A DNA stretch of 31,482 nucleotides, taken from JALOAD01 sp023228995 [NCBI: Candidatus Muiribacterium halophilum] (GTDB taxonomy: Bacteria; Muiribacteriota; Muiribacteriia; Muiribacteriales). Under the pieces are notes generated by a model. The model did not search any database, was not told the DNA's origin, and saw only the letters and a list, made by a program, of their open reading frames with translations. The stretch spans positions 1-31,482 of the forward strand of contig JALOAD010000041.1 of assembly GCA_023228995.1 (NCBI GenBank), given 5' to 3'. A program made the translations under genes and the position numbers. The first letter of the stretch is position 1. Every line of letters starts with the position of its first letter. This document shows, piece by piece, positions 7,379 through 14,495 of this stretch.

Positions 7379-7593
7379 TATTTTATTATTTTAGAATTAA
7401 TAATTATATCATCTACAACTAATTCAATTTCAATTCCCTTTTTGAGATAAAAACTTCTCAATAATATATCTAATTGATTTTTAGTCATTTTATTTTTACC
7501 TGTTAAGTTATTAAATATCATTTGACAACTATGGTTATCATTTGATTTTGCTACTACAGATTGTGTATCTTTTACTCTAATTAATGTTTTCAT
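7378..7593 (-). CDS. Hypothetical protein, 71 aa (start corrected)
   Basis: The open frame extends up to 7659, but a promoter -7 box (7618-7625) and a terminator (7641-7682) lie inside that extension, so translation must begin at the ATG at 7591-7593 (MKTLIRVKDTQS). The protein is basic with an alternating-hydrophobic C-terminus (IEIELVVDDIIINSKIIK). It is first in an operon with 7097-7378 and 6730-7107. No family is recognised. Confidence 0.7.
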   Translation of the reverse strand: MKTLIRVKDTQSVVAKSNDNHSCQMIFNNLTGKNKMTKNQLDILLRSFYLKKGIEIELVVDDIIINSKIIK

Positions 7594-7617
7594 CTTATCT
7601 ATTTTTGAATAATGATG

Positions 7618-7625
7618 CAAAGATA
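7618..7625 (-). promoter_or_regulatory. Promoter -7 box (TATCTTTG), decides the start of the next gene
   Basis: A perfect TAnnTTTG on the minus strand followed by CATCATTATTC, 24 bases before the ATG at 7593. The -33 position holds only a T-run, shared with the preceding terminator's tail. New transcription thus starts immediately after the previous operon ends. Confidence 0.65.
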
Positions 7626-7640
7626 CTACATTTTTTATCA

Positions 7641-7682
7641 TAAAAAAAATCTTAATCAATTTTTAATATTAATTAAGATTTT
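7641..7682 (-). terminator. Intrinsic terminator after the gene at 7697-8215
   Basis: The arms 7647-7656 and 7672-7681 are perfectly complementary (10 bp), with a 15-base loop. On the minus strand the stem is followed by a run of T (7642-7649). It lies 15 bases after the stop at 7697. Confidence 0.75.
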
Positions 7683-7696
7683 CAATCATATGTGAA

Positions 7697-8215
7697 TTAT
7701 ATTCTATAAATATTTTGTCTTTCTATCATTCTTTGAAGATCTTCATTTACTATTATTGAATAGTAATTAAAATGATGATATGTTAAAGTTATCATTAAAT
7801 TACCATCACTTACATTAGATAACATTGATAGTGTTATTTTACCATCCTTAAATAACCAGATTGTATCATATTTTTTTTTATTTTGTATTATATCTATTTT
7901 TTCGTGTCCTTTAGTTAATATATTCTTATTATTAATTGAACCTTTATAATATTTACTTATTATTTTTTTTATAATATCATATTTACATTTTAATTTATTG
8001 AAGTCATCTCCTATCATTATTATATTATAAATAATACCAATATGATCATTAATAGTACTTCTATAGTTATCACCTAATCTATTTTGGAAAATTCCTATTT
8101 CATTTGATATTTCATTCATCATTTTATCAACATGAATATCTAAACTTATCTCTTTTAGTTTTTCACTATTTAAGGTTTCCATTAATTCACCTAAATATTT
8201 TAATTTATTTTCCAT
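7697..8215 (-). CDS. Hypothetical protein, tandem paralogue of 8205-8699
   Basis: The C-terminal part (about 105-155) aligns with the upstream gene: KIDIIQNKKKYDTIWLFKDG, then a strand, then TLTYHHFNYY, against VDIVRNNKIYKTIWYFIDG and LLHKHHYNFE there. The N-terminal halves have diverged. The family is unknown to me. The shared region looks like a small beta-sheet domain with conserved Trp and two His. The start overlaps the upstream gene by 11 bases; an intrinsic terminator follows. Confidence 0.75.
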   Translation of the reverse strand: MENKLKYLGELMETLNSEKLKEISLDIHVDKMMNEISNEIGIFQNRLGDNYRSTINDHIGIIYNIIMIGDDFNKLKCKYDIIKKIISKYYKGSINNKNILTKGHEKIDIIQNKKKYDTIWLFKDGKITLSMLSNVSDGNLMITLTYHHFNYYSIIVNEDLQRMIERQNIYRI

Positions 8216-8699
8216 GATAAAAATTATTATATGCTAATTCAAAATTATAATGGTGTTTATGTAGTAATTTTACACTTATAGACTTACAATCTTCTGGCAT
8301 AATTAATAATTCAATTTCACCATCTATAAAATACCATATAGTTTTGTATATTTTATTATTTCTTACTATATCAACTATTTCATAGTTAGGTTTAATTTTA
8401 GATTTTAATTCTAGCCCAATTCCAAATTTTTTATTGAATAATTTTTCAGTGTAGTTAAATATAGATAATGTTAAATTCCAATCATTAGTATTACATAAAT
8501 TTGATAGTATTAAACCACATTTATTTTCTTTAGTTTCATATACTTCATCTATATAAAAGATAGGCTCACCTATCTTTTTTTCTATGAAATTGGCAACTTT
8601 ATCATATATCCCAGTAATTTCACAATCGAGTATTTGATTTATATCTAGATACTCCATTGTGTGATTTAAGAATTTAATTTTTTTATGATTGATATTCAT
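8205..8699 (-). CDS. Hypothetical protein, tandem paralogue of 7697-8215
   Basis: A 164-residue protein of unknown function. Its C-terminal domain (YEIVDIVRNNKIYKTIWYF and LLHKHHYNFELAY) is shared with the next gene, indicating an old tandem duplication. It keeps the order strand-N-K-x-Y-x-TIW-x-F-x-DG. It is the first gene of the pair; no clear promoter box lies upstream. Confidence 0.75.
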   Translation of the reverse strand: MNINHKKIKFLNHTMEYLDINQILDCEITGIYDKVANFIEKKIGEPIFYIDEVYETKENKCGLILSNLCNTNDWNLTLSIFNYTEKLFNKKFGIGLELKSKIKPNYEIVDIVRNNKIYKTIWYFIDGEIELLIMPEDCKSISVKLLHKHHYNFELAYNNFYHGK

Positions 8700-8745
8700 A
8701 TAAATTATATGAATATTAAATGATATTGTTTGTTAAAAATATAAT

Positions 8746-9396
8746 TTACTTTCTCTTTATATTATAATATTTATTATAGATTTCCTTTGATAAACCATAA
8801 TCTATTATAACTATAGTTTCTTGACCTTCTCTTTCAACTATACCATATGTAGAAGTTCTGTTTAAGTCATCAAAAGTTAAATCATAACTACCTAATAAAT
8901 CAAAAACTCCACTAATAAATTCATTATTCCATATTTTTTCTTCAATATCAGGATCAATATTATATTTCCAAAGATATACATCATTATTTAAGACATGAAA
9001 ATAGAAATTAGATAATGCTTGTGTATAAATCTTAAAATCAATTCCTACTATTCTTTTAAAATCTGCTATTTTCATTTTTTGTGCATATTCCATTTCAAGC
9101 CACACACCATCCTCATCATAATCATATATTTTAGCTAAAATATAATTTATGTATGAATCAGATCTATATTGAATTTCATTTTTATTTTGCTCTAAACCTT
9201 TTGTATTTTTAGCTAATTTAAGTACTTTTTCATCATTTATTTTATAAACAATTCTTGAAGAACCAGATGATATTCTTTCTATATTCTCATCACAATATGA
9301 AATTCTTTTTGAAAAACTATTCAAATTCTTAAATATATCAATGTTGAAATTATTGGATAGATATTCTAAGAATTTATGAAATTTAGTTATAACCAT
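8746..9396 (-). CDS. Protein-kinase-like protein with head-targeting N-terminus
   Basis: Residues 1-11 (MVITKFHKFLE) fit the pattern of T4 capsid-targeting peptides (MKTYQEFIAE in internal proteins), which send a protein into the prohead and are cut off after the Glu. The rest resembles a compact protein-kinase fold: a Gly/Ser-rich loop SSGSSRIVYKI (43-53), the beta-3 lysine in KVLKLAKN (Lys60), a hinge-like VWLEMEYAQ (98-106), a DDLNRTSTYGIV segment (176-187) in the place of the catalytic loop, and IIDYGLS (197-203) in the place of DFG. The catalytic loop is non-canonical, so activity is uncertain. A candidate late promoter lies 14 bases upstream of the start. Together this suggests an internal head protein delivered into the host, but that is inference. 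Confidence 0.7.
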   Translation of the reverse strand: MVITKFHKFLEYLSNNFNIDIFKNLNSFSKRISYCDENIERISSGSSRIVYKINDEKVLKLAKNTKGLEQNKNEIQYRSDSYINYILAKIYDYDEDGVWLEMEYAQKMKIADFKRIVGIDFKIYTQALSNFYFHVLNNDVYLWKYNIDPDIEEKIWNNEFISGVFDLLGSYDLTFDDLNRTSTYGIVEREGQETIVIIDYGLSKEIYNKYYNIKRK

Positions 9397-9410
9397 TAAA
9401 AGTTTTTATT

Positions 9411-9422
9411 CTTATATATTAA
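9411..9422 (-). promoter_or_regulatory. Candidate late promoter TTAATATATAAG
   Basis: Minus strand TTAATATATAAG followed by AATAAAAACTTTTA and the ATG at 9396. The same arrangement (TTATATATAAG, AATAAAAA, 14 bases to ATG) is at 20790-20800, and a close form is at 16072-16083. It has no TAnnTTTG box. Confidence 0.5.
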
Positions 9423-9455
9423 AAATATTATAATTAAAGTGTATCACTTCCTTTT

Positions 9456-9947
9456 TTATAAATCTATACATCTTTTATCAATATCCTTTAATATATAATC
9501 TTTTATAATATCACCACCATTTATACTTTGTGTTAATATTTGACCACAATCATTACATTTAACTTGTAAATTAGAATTAGATGATTCTATTAATTCACAA
9601 TTTACATGAATTACTTCATGTTTTTTATTTCCTCTAAATTCTCTAAATGATAAATTATCTAATGGTAATTTATTATAACATGGTATTCTTTGATATTTAT
9701 TATCATACTCTTCATTATCACTTATTTTATTATATCTACTTAGTTGATAACTTGACATAGTAAAAGTTTCTCCACAATTTATACATTTTAGAGTATAATA
9801 TTTAATAGAATTCTCAATTTTCTCATTTTCCAAATAACAATCATGTGTTATTACAAATTCACCATTAGTGATTGGATATATTTTTCCTAAAATAATCTGA
9901 TTAGTATATTCAGATTCTATAAATTTTTGATAATTAGTTATAATCAT
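9456..9947 (-). CDS. Zinc-ribbon protein with head-targeting N-terminus
   Basis: It begins MIITNYQKFIESEYTNQ; NYQKFIES closely resembles the T4 capsid-targeting peptide, with a likely cut after Glu12. Two Cys pairs follow: CINCGETF at about 54-61 and CNDCGQIL at about 131-138, which together could form one or two zinc ribbons. Two more Cys and several His (HDC, HEVIHVNC) lie between. No family is recognised; a DNA- or RNA-binding role is possible. It is next to the kinase-like gene, which has the same leader type, and has its own TTAATATATA motif upstream. Confidence 0.65.
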   Translation of the reverse strand: MIITNYQKFIESEYTNQIILGKIYPITNGEFVITHDCYLENEKIENSIKYYTLKCINCGETFTMSSYQLSRYNKISDNEEYDNKYQRIPCYNKLPLDNLSFREFRGNKKHEVIHVNCELIESSNSNLQVKCNDCGQILTQSINGGDIIKDYILKDIDKRCIDL

Positions 9948-9969
9948 ATTTATTTATTTTTTTATAAAA

Positions 9970-9979
9970 TATATATTAA
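9970..9979 (-). promoter_or_regulatory. Candidate late promoter TTAATATATA
   Basis: Minus strand TTTTAATATATATTTTATA, with 22 bases between the motif and the ATG at 9947. It matches the motif found before other head-targeted genes in the window. Confidence 0.35.
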
Positions 9980-10031
9980 AATTTAATATTAGTTTTTTTG
10001 TGATTGGTTTTCTTAATTTAATTATATCAAC

Positions 10032-10051
10032 ATTGTTATATTTATAACAAT
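10032..10051 (-). other. Perfect 9-bp hairpin downstream of the MgtC-like gene
   Basis: Arms ATTGTTATA (10032-10040) and TATAACAAT (10043-10051) are fully complementary around a 2-base centre, 35 bases after the stop at 10087. There is no clear T-run on the minus strand, so it may stabilise the mRNA 3' end rather than terminate on its own. Confidence 0.4.
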
Positions 10052-10086
10052 TTGGAAATCAATCTTAGCCCAACCAGATTTACTTA

Positions 10087-10794
10087 TTATAAAGAATTTA
10101 AACAAATAGATGATATGAATTCATTTTTCCGGATTTCATTGAATAAATTATTCACATTTTCTTTTTGTGGAATTTGTATTTTATAACTAATAATTGATGT
10201 TTTTAGTTTATAATTGTTTTCAATTGAAATATCAAAAATATAAATTGAATATTTTCTTAAAATATTGTTAATATGCTCTACATCTGGCTCACTATTATCT
10301 AACATTATTATTAAGTTTTTGATATCACCTACTATCATTTTTTTCTTTTCATATCGATCCATAGTAACTAATACAAACAGACTTAATATTGTTAAAGCAA
10401 TAGCTGGTATATAAAGACCAGCACCAACACACAAACCTATAATAGAAACTAACCAAATGGTAGCAGCTGTGGTTAAACCACGTACATTACCTTTGCTTTG
10501 TATTATAGCACCAGCTCCTAAAAAACCAACTCCTGTAAGAACTTGAGCAGCTAAACGACCAGGATCACCATTAAACATATTAGAGTATGTTTGTGGTATC
10601 CATATAGATAATATCATAGCTGATGTAGAAGCCATACAGATTAAAGATATGGTTCTCATACCTGCATTTTGCCGACGACTTTGTCTTTCTAAACCAATTA
10701 TTACTCCTAATATAAAACTTATTAATATCTTAATAAAAGAGGATAAATAAGATACCTCTTTTGAAAATATTGATATGTATAATTCTTCAATCAT
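10087..10794 (-). CDS. mgtC: MgtC/SapB family membrane protein
   Basis: The family signatures are all present: GLERQ (34-38), AGMRT (44-48), DPGRLAAQVLTGVGFLGAG (77-95) and VRGLTTAATIW (104-114). About five membrane helices span residues 15-145, followed by a soluble C-terminal domain (about 153-235) of the ACT-like type seen in MgtC. MgtC proteins act in the inner membrane in growth at low magnesium and inside macrophages; Salmonella MgtC acts on the F1Fo ATP synthase. The gene is visibly less AT-rich than its neighbours, which suggests recent capture from a bacterium. Its start overlaps the upstream stop by one base (TAATG), so it is built into a phage operon rather than freshly inserted. 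In a phage it might change host ion or energy balance; this is inference. Confidence 0.92.
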   Translation of the reverse strand: MIEELYISIFSKEVSYLSSFIKILISFILGVIIGLERQSRRQNAGMRTISLICMASTSAMILSIWIPQTYSNMFNGDPGRLAAQVLTGVGFLGAGAIIQSKGNVRGLTTAATIWLVSIIGLCVGAGLYIPAIALTILSLFVLVTMDRYEKKKMIVGDIKNLIIMLDNSEPDVEHINNILRKYSIYIFDISIENNYKLKTSIISYKIQIPQKENVNNLFNEIRKNEFISSICLNSL

Positions 10795-11015
10795 TAAATT
10801 AATCTATTAATATCTAAATCAATTTGAAATACATCATTGTAAATATTCTGTAATTTATGAACATATTTGATGTTTTCACTAATCATTAAATAATATTTTT
10901 CATCTGAAATTTTATGTATAATATAAAGATTATATTCATTACTATCATTCACATAATCTAATATATCTCTAATAATAGTACTTTTTATATGGTTCAATAA
11001 CTTACATTTATTCAA
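10794..11015 (-). CDS. Hypothetical protein, 73 aa
   Basis: Not recognised. It has an N-terminal helix (KLLNHIKSTIIRDILDYV) and a strand-rich middle (YNLYIIHKISDEKYYLMIS). It overlaps the upstream gene by 8 bases and the MgtC-like gene by one, so all three are probably translated together. Confidence 0.7.
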   Translation of the reverse strand: MNKCKLLNHIKSTIIRDILDYVNDSNEYNLYIIHKISDEKYYLMISENIKYVHKLQNIYNDVFQIDLDINRLI

Positions 11016-11727
11016 GTTTTTTTAATAATTCTTGTAAATTGTTTTTTAAGTTGTCCTTAAAATCACTTACAGTAACATCTAAATTATTAATATTAAATTT
11101 AAATTTTTTGATATCTGATTTCATATTAACATTTTCTATTTTTTCAAATGTATTTAACATATCTGTAATATGACTAATAAAAATTGGATATATCAAATTA
11201 TTAATATTTTGAATTATAACATCAACATTTTTTTCTATTCCTTTTATTGATACCCATTCGCCACTTTTTATATTATAAGATATATTTACTTCATCATTAT
11301 CATAATTACTTAAATTATGTATAATAATATTAATCTCAGTATTTTCTGCACCAAAAACATCTTTTGATTTATACACAAAAGTATCACTATTGTGTCTATG
11401 AGAATCAAAATCAAAATTTCTCATATAATCTATTATACAATAATTAACACTAACACCCTTTCTAAGGGAAGGATAGAAATTTTCAGAATTAAATTTAAGG
11501 TTATGGAGATATTTATCAATTGCTTCAATTAAATCTTCTAATTTAGAATAAAATGTTTTATCCTCATTTTCATATAATGAAAATTTAGTTCCTTGTTTAT
11601 AAATAGAACATAAATATTTATTTCCATTAAATCTTAAACCAGATTCTGTTAATGAATGTATATTATATACATCTTTAATACTACTCTTACTTACTTGATA
11701 GTAAGTTTCTAAATCTTTTATTTTCAT
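11008..11727 (-). CDS. Hypothetical protein, 239 aa
   Basis: Not recognised. The protein begins MKIKDLETYYQVSKSSIKDV and ends with an amphipathic helix (FKDNLKNNLQELLKKLE). The middle contains several short strands (EINIIIHNLSNYDNDEVNIS). No signal peptide or membrane helix is seen. It lies 9 bases after the caspase-like gene and overlaps the next gene by 8 bases, so it is in the operon driven from 12245-12276. Confidence 0.7.
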   Translation of the reverse strand: MKIKDLETYYQVSKSSIKDVYNIHSLTESGLRFNGNKYLCSIYKQGTKFSLYENEDKTFYSKLEDLIEAIDKYLHNLKFNSENFYPSLRKGVSVNYCIIDYMRNFDFDSHRHNSDTFVYKSKDVFGAENTEINIIIHNLSNYDNDEVNISYNIKSGEWVSIKGIEKNVDVIIQNINNLIYPIFISHITDMLNTFEKIENVNMKSDIKKFKFNINNLDVTVSDFKDNLKNNLQELLKKLE

Positions 11728-11736
11728 GTTGCTCTT

Positions 11737-12240
11737 TTATTGTTTTATATTTTTAATATTAAATTCATATAATTGATTACTACCTTTATAATTTTCTAAA
11801 ATTATGGTTTCTATATCAACATTATTTATTGCTTTTCTTAAAGCATTAGCAAACATTTCATTAGATAATTTAATTTCATCACAATTAGTATTTATGTAAA
11901 AATGATGAGCCTCTTCTATTTCACTGATAATCATACCAGTTGCAAATCCATCTAAATTATATTTAGTGGTAAAATCCTTAGCATTACACCAAATAAAAAT
12001 ACATTTTTTATTTTTCAATAATTGAACATGTTCTGAATTAATTATATAACGATTAAATCCAAGTAATCCACTTTCTGTACCATGACCGAGCATTATAATT
12101 CTATCAGCTTTTTTAATATCTTTTTTAATACCAAAACATTGTGGATTACTTCTCAGTACTTCACTATTAGTCATACCTTCATAAATTACAGATAAAAAAT
12201 CTGTACTTTCATCTTTTGGATGTATTATTAATGTTTTCAT
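11737..12240 (-). CDS. Candidate caspase-fold (His/Cys) peptidase-like protein
   Basis: Residues 45-54 (ADRIIMLGHG) end a hydrophobic strand in His-Gly, and residues 80-87 (CIFIWCNA) end the next strand in Trp-Cys-Asn; this order (strand-His53-Gly, then strand-Cys85) is the layout of clan CD peptidases such as caspases and CHAT domains. The following GFATGMIISEIEEA helix is also conserved in similar phage proteins that I recall only as hypothetical. The length of 167 aa is enough for a minimal core. It is first in an operon with two unknown genes and the MgtC-like gene. The start codon comes 4 bases after the promoter -7 box, so the mRNA may be leaderless. Peptidase activity is an inference. 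Confidence 0.6.
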   Translation of the reverse strand: MKTLIIHPKDESTDFLSVIYEGMTNSEVLRSNPQCFGIKKDIKKADRIIMLGHGTESGLLGFNRYIINSEHVQLLKNKKCIFIWCNAKDFTTKYNLDGFATGMIISEIEEAHHFYINTNCDEIKLSNEMFANALRKAINNVDIETIILENYKGSNQLYEFNIKNIKQ

Positions 12241-12244
12241 GTTG

Positions 12245-12276
12245 CAAAGATATAATGAAAATTATTAATAAGCAAA
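12245..12276 (-). promoter_or_regulatory. Bacteroidota-type promoter, apparently leaderless transcript
   Basis: Minus strand: TTTG (12273-12276), 20 bases, TATCTTTG (12245-12252), then CAAC and the ATG at 12238-12240. Transcription from such a box normally begins a few bases downstream, which would be at or near the start codon itself. Confidence 0.8.
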
Positions 12277-12387
12277 TAATTAACAATTTTTATTATTTAT
12301 ATAAGCTCCTATAATTTAATTATTAGCTATTTATAATGAATGATAAACAGTATGTTACTTGATTTATTTTGAGCAATTGATCCACTT

Positions 12388-12410
12388 TATATAACAAAAT
12401 CTGTTATATA
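12388..12410 (-). other. Perfect 9-bp hairpin downstream of the DNA methyltransferase gene
   Basis: Arms TATATAACA (12388-12396) and TGTTATATA (12402-12410) with a 5-base loop, 32 bases past the stop at 12443. The minus-strand 3' flank lacks a T-run. It may be a weak terminator or an mRNA end stabiliser. The rest of 12277-12442 shows nothing I can support. Confidence 0.4.
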
Positions 12411-12442
12411 ATGTCCTACTAAAATTAAATGATATATACTTA

Positions 12443-13156
12443 TCATAATTGTTTATTTATTTCATTATTTATTCTTTCATTAGCTACATTAAAATAATTC
12501 TCATCTATTTCAATTCCAATGAATTTTCTATTAGTATTTAGACAAGCAAAAGCACAATTACCACTACCAAAAAAACAATCCATTACTATATCACCAACAT
12601 TAGAAGAATTTTCAATTAATAATTGGTATAAAGCTATTGGTTTTTCGGTATCATGTATATTTATACCATTTTCATCTTTAGTTTTGATATTTGGAATATT
12701 CAATATATCAGATGTTCCACATTTATTTATTTTCTTAAATGGACCTTTACGAAAGAAAAGAACATATTCAAATTGGCTCATATAAGCCTGTCCCATAATT
12801 TTATTACCTTTATTCCAAATTAGTGATTTAATAAAATGAAATCCATTTTCTTTAGCGACTATTAAATATTCTAAAAGATTGACATGGTTAGTCATTATAT
12901 AGCAATGTGAACCATCTTTCAGAACTTGATATACAAGAGGCATCCAATCTTTTACATTACAATTATTATTGGCAAATACTTTACCTTTTTTATTTATATC
13001 TTTTTGTAACATACCACCAGAATTACCAGCATTCCCTCTGGATGTTACTTTATATGGTGGATCAATTATAATTAAATCTACAAGTCTTTTATTTTCAATA
13101 AGTTTTTGTAATTCAATTAAACTATCATTATTAATTAATTTAATATTTTTATTCAT
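12443..13156 (-). CDS. Site-specific DNA methyltransferase (N4-cytosine or N6-adenine, beta class)
   Basis: The catalytic motif IIDPPYKVTSRG (30-41) lies in the N-terminal part and the SAM-binding motif DCFFGSGNCAFACL near residue 195 in the C-terminal part, followed by FIGIEIDENYFNVANERI; this order defines the beta group of amino-methyltransferases. KPIALYQLLIENSSNVGDIVMD precedes the SAM motif as usual for the N6_N4_Mtase family (quoted in part: EKPIALYQLL). No restriction gene is adjacent, so it is probably an orphan that protects phage DNA or changes regulation. It is a different type from the EcoRI-family enzyme at 1775-2749. Target sequence unknown. Confidence 0.9.
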   Translation of the reverse strand: MNKNIKLINNDSLIELQKLIENKRLVDLIIIDPPYKVTSRGNAGNSGGMLQKDINKKGKVFANNNCNVKDWMPLVYQVLKDGSHCYIMTNHVNLLEYLIVAKENGFHFIKSLIWNKGNKIMGQAYMSQFEYVLFFRKGPFKKINKCGTSDILNIPNIKTKDENGINIHDTEKPIALYQLLIENSSNVGDIVMDCFFGSGNCAFACLNTNRKFIGIEIDENYFNVANERINNEINKQL

Positions 13157-13281
13157 ATAATATATATATGATTATCAATTAAAGTTTATTTCACTTAATC
13201 AAGTCTAAATACAAAATTCAATAAATTAAATAATTAATCATAAAAAGTATAGTTATTCATTTATCTTTTTTATTTTTAAAA

Positions 13282-13320
13282 ATTAAAAACCACAATTAAA
13301 TTTTAAGTGTGGTTTTTAAT
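13282..13320 (-). terminator. Strong intrinsic terminator after 13335-13679
   Basis: Perfect 13-bp arms at 13282-13294 and 13308-13320 (core AAAAACCACA / TGTGGTTTTT) with a 13-base loop, 14 bases past the stop at 13335. T-rich sequence follows on the minus strand. The motif TGTGGTTT recurs at 13324-13331 beside it. Confidence 0.85.
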
Positions 13321-13334
13321 GAAGTGTGGTTTAA

Positions 13335-13679
13335 TTATAAAATCTGACCTACACGATCAACTATGAATTCATCGACTAAATCAATTTCAGCACTTGATAT
13401 ATGTAATAAAAATTCTTCATCTATTAGAACATATTCAATTTGACTAATATCAATACCATTTACTAATGCAGATTGTTTGATATTATCTATTGTAGCTATT
13501 GCTACTTCTTTTTCATTCATCTCTTCCTTAGTACTTTCTAAAAGTTCTGCTGGAAGTTCTTCTAATGATATACTACCATAATCACTTATAATAGTATTCT
13601 TAGAAATAAAAACCGGACAATCAATGTCAGTTAGAATAGCCGCTGTGTTTTCGTTTGTTAATTCACTTAAATTTATCAT
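13335..13679 (-). CDS. Hypothetical acidic protein, 114 aa
   Basis: Not recognised. It is notably acidic, with an N-terminal strand region (ENTAAILTDIDCPVFISKN), a helical middle (ELPAELLESTKEEMNEKE) and a strand-rich end (IEYVLIDEEFLLHISSAEID). It forms a monocistronic unit with its own promoter (13718-13749) and terminator (13282-13320). It is somewhat less AT-rich than its neighbours. Confidence 0.75.
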   Translation of the reverse strand: MINLSELTNENTAAILTDIDCPVFISKNTIISDYGSISLEELPAELLESTKEEMNEKEVAIATIDNIKQSALVNGIDISQIEYVLIDEEFLLHISSAEIDLVDEFIVDRVGQIL

Positions 13680-13717
13680 ATTAATTTTATTAAAAGGTTT
13701 TCATTATATAATATTTG

Positions 13718-13749
13718 CAAATATATGAATAATATGTTTAATGTGCAAA
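13718..13749 (-). promoter_or_regulatory. Bacteroidota-type promoter
   Basis: Minus strand: TTTG (13746-13749), 20 bases, TATATTTG (13718-13725), 38 bases before the start at 13679. Both boxes match the consensus. Confidence 0.85.
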
Positions 13750-13757
13750 TAAAAATA

Positions 13758-13952
13758 TTATTTTATTAAAGCTTCTAGGTTATCATCTAGATATACAATG
13801 TTTTGTCCATATTGGCAAATTAAATTTGTTTCTAATTGTTTATCTACCCATCCATTATCCTCAATAATTTCACTTATTACTTTAGAATCATAGAATTCAT
13901 TATCATTAATGTAATCACATAGTTCTTTCAATGTTTTGATTTCAGTGTTCAT
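13758..13952 (-). CDS. Hypothetical acidic protein, 64 aa
   Basis: Not recognised. It starts MNTEIKTLKELCDYINDNEF and is acidic and helical at the N-terminus. It follows the gene at 13981-14193 by 28 bases and its stop comes just before the promoter at 13718-13749. Confidence 0.65.
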   Translation of the reverse strand: MNTEIKTLKELCDYINDNEFYDSKVISEIIEDNGWVDKQLETNLICQYGQNIVYLDDNLEALIK

Positions 13953-13980
13953 AAAAATTTTTTATTTATATATTTGTTTT

Positions 13981-14193
13981 TTAATTGAATAAAATATCAA
14001 AATACGCATCAATATCATTATAATGAGGAATATTTGGTGATATTTTACTGATGAATTTTTGTTTTAATATATCCTTATCTAAATTTAGTTCTTTACTTTT
14101 TTGTTTAACTAATTCTTGGATATCTAAGTTTCTATTATGAATAAAATCATCTATTAGTAATTCTAAAATTGATATTTCTGTTTGGTATAGCAT
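13981..14193 (-). CDS. Hypothetical protein, 70 aa
   Basis: Not recognised. The protein is helical and acidic (for example SILELLIDDFIHNRNLDIQE), with no motif. It probably shares a transcript with 13758-13952. Confidence 0.65.
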   Translation of the reverse strand: MLYQTEISILELLIDDFIHNRNLDIQELVKQKSKELNLDKDILKQKFISKISPNIPHYNDIDAYFDILFN

Positions 14194-14231
14194 ATTGTTT
14201 ATTATTTTTGTTATTTATTAAATGTTTTTCT

Positions 14232-14248
14232 AAAAAAGATGCGACATC
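14232..14248 (-). terminator. Weak candidate terminator
   Basis: Short stem GATG (14238-14241) / CATC (14245-14248) with a CGA loop, followed on the minus strand by six T. It lies 24 bases past the stop of the gene at 14273-14443. The stem of 4 bp makes it doubtful. Confidence 0.35.
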
Positions 14249-14272
14249 ATGATATATATATAAATTATTTTT

Positions 14273-14443
14273 TTAGTTATTAATTATTATATTTATTATT
14301 ATTTTCCCCTTTTCTTTTATTAGTTTTAATTCTCCTTCATATTTATATAGATCATAAGCTTTCTTTGTCCATTTATCTATAATTGAATCAAAATTTTTAT
14401 CTAAATCTTTAACTTTTTCAACCCCTATTTTACGTAAATGCAT
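14273..14443 (-). CDS. Hypothetical protein, 56 aa (start corrected)
   Basis: The open frame could begin at 14467, but that ATG lies inside the promoter -7 box (14465-14472), so the start must be the ATG at 14441-14443 (MHLRKIGVEKVKDLDKNFD). The protein is short, basic and helical; function unknown. Confidence 0.65.
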   Translation of the reverse strand: MHLRKIGVEKVKDLDKNFDSIIDKWTKKAYDLYKYEGELKLIKEKGKIIINIIINN

Positions 14444-14464
14444 AATATATTTGTTTTGATTATG

Positions 14465-14495
14465 CAAATATAGACATTATTTTTTAATCGCCAAA
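14465..14495 (-). promoter_or_regulatory. Bacteroidota-type promoter
   Basis: Minus strand: TTTG (14492-14495), 19 bases, TATATTTG (14465-14472), 21 bases before the ATG at 14443. The -33 box lies in the last codons of the preceding gene. Confidence 0.85.

Noticed and set aside
12519-12785. Plus-strand open frames over the DNA methyltransferase gene (12519-12785, 12969-13160)
   Set aside because: They are shadows of a gene with clear catalytic motifs on the minus strand.
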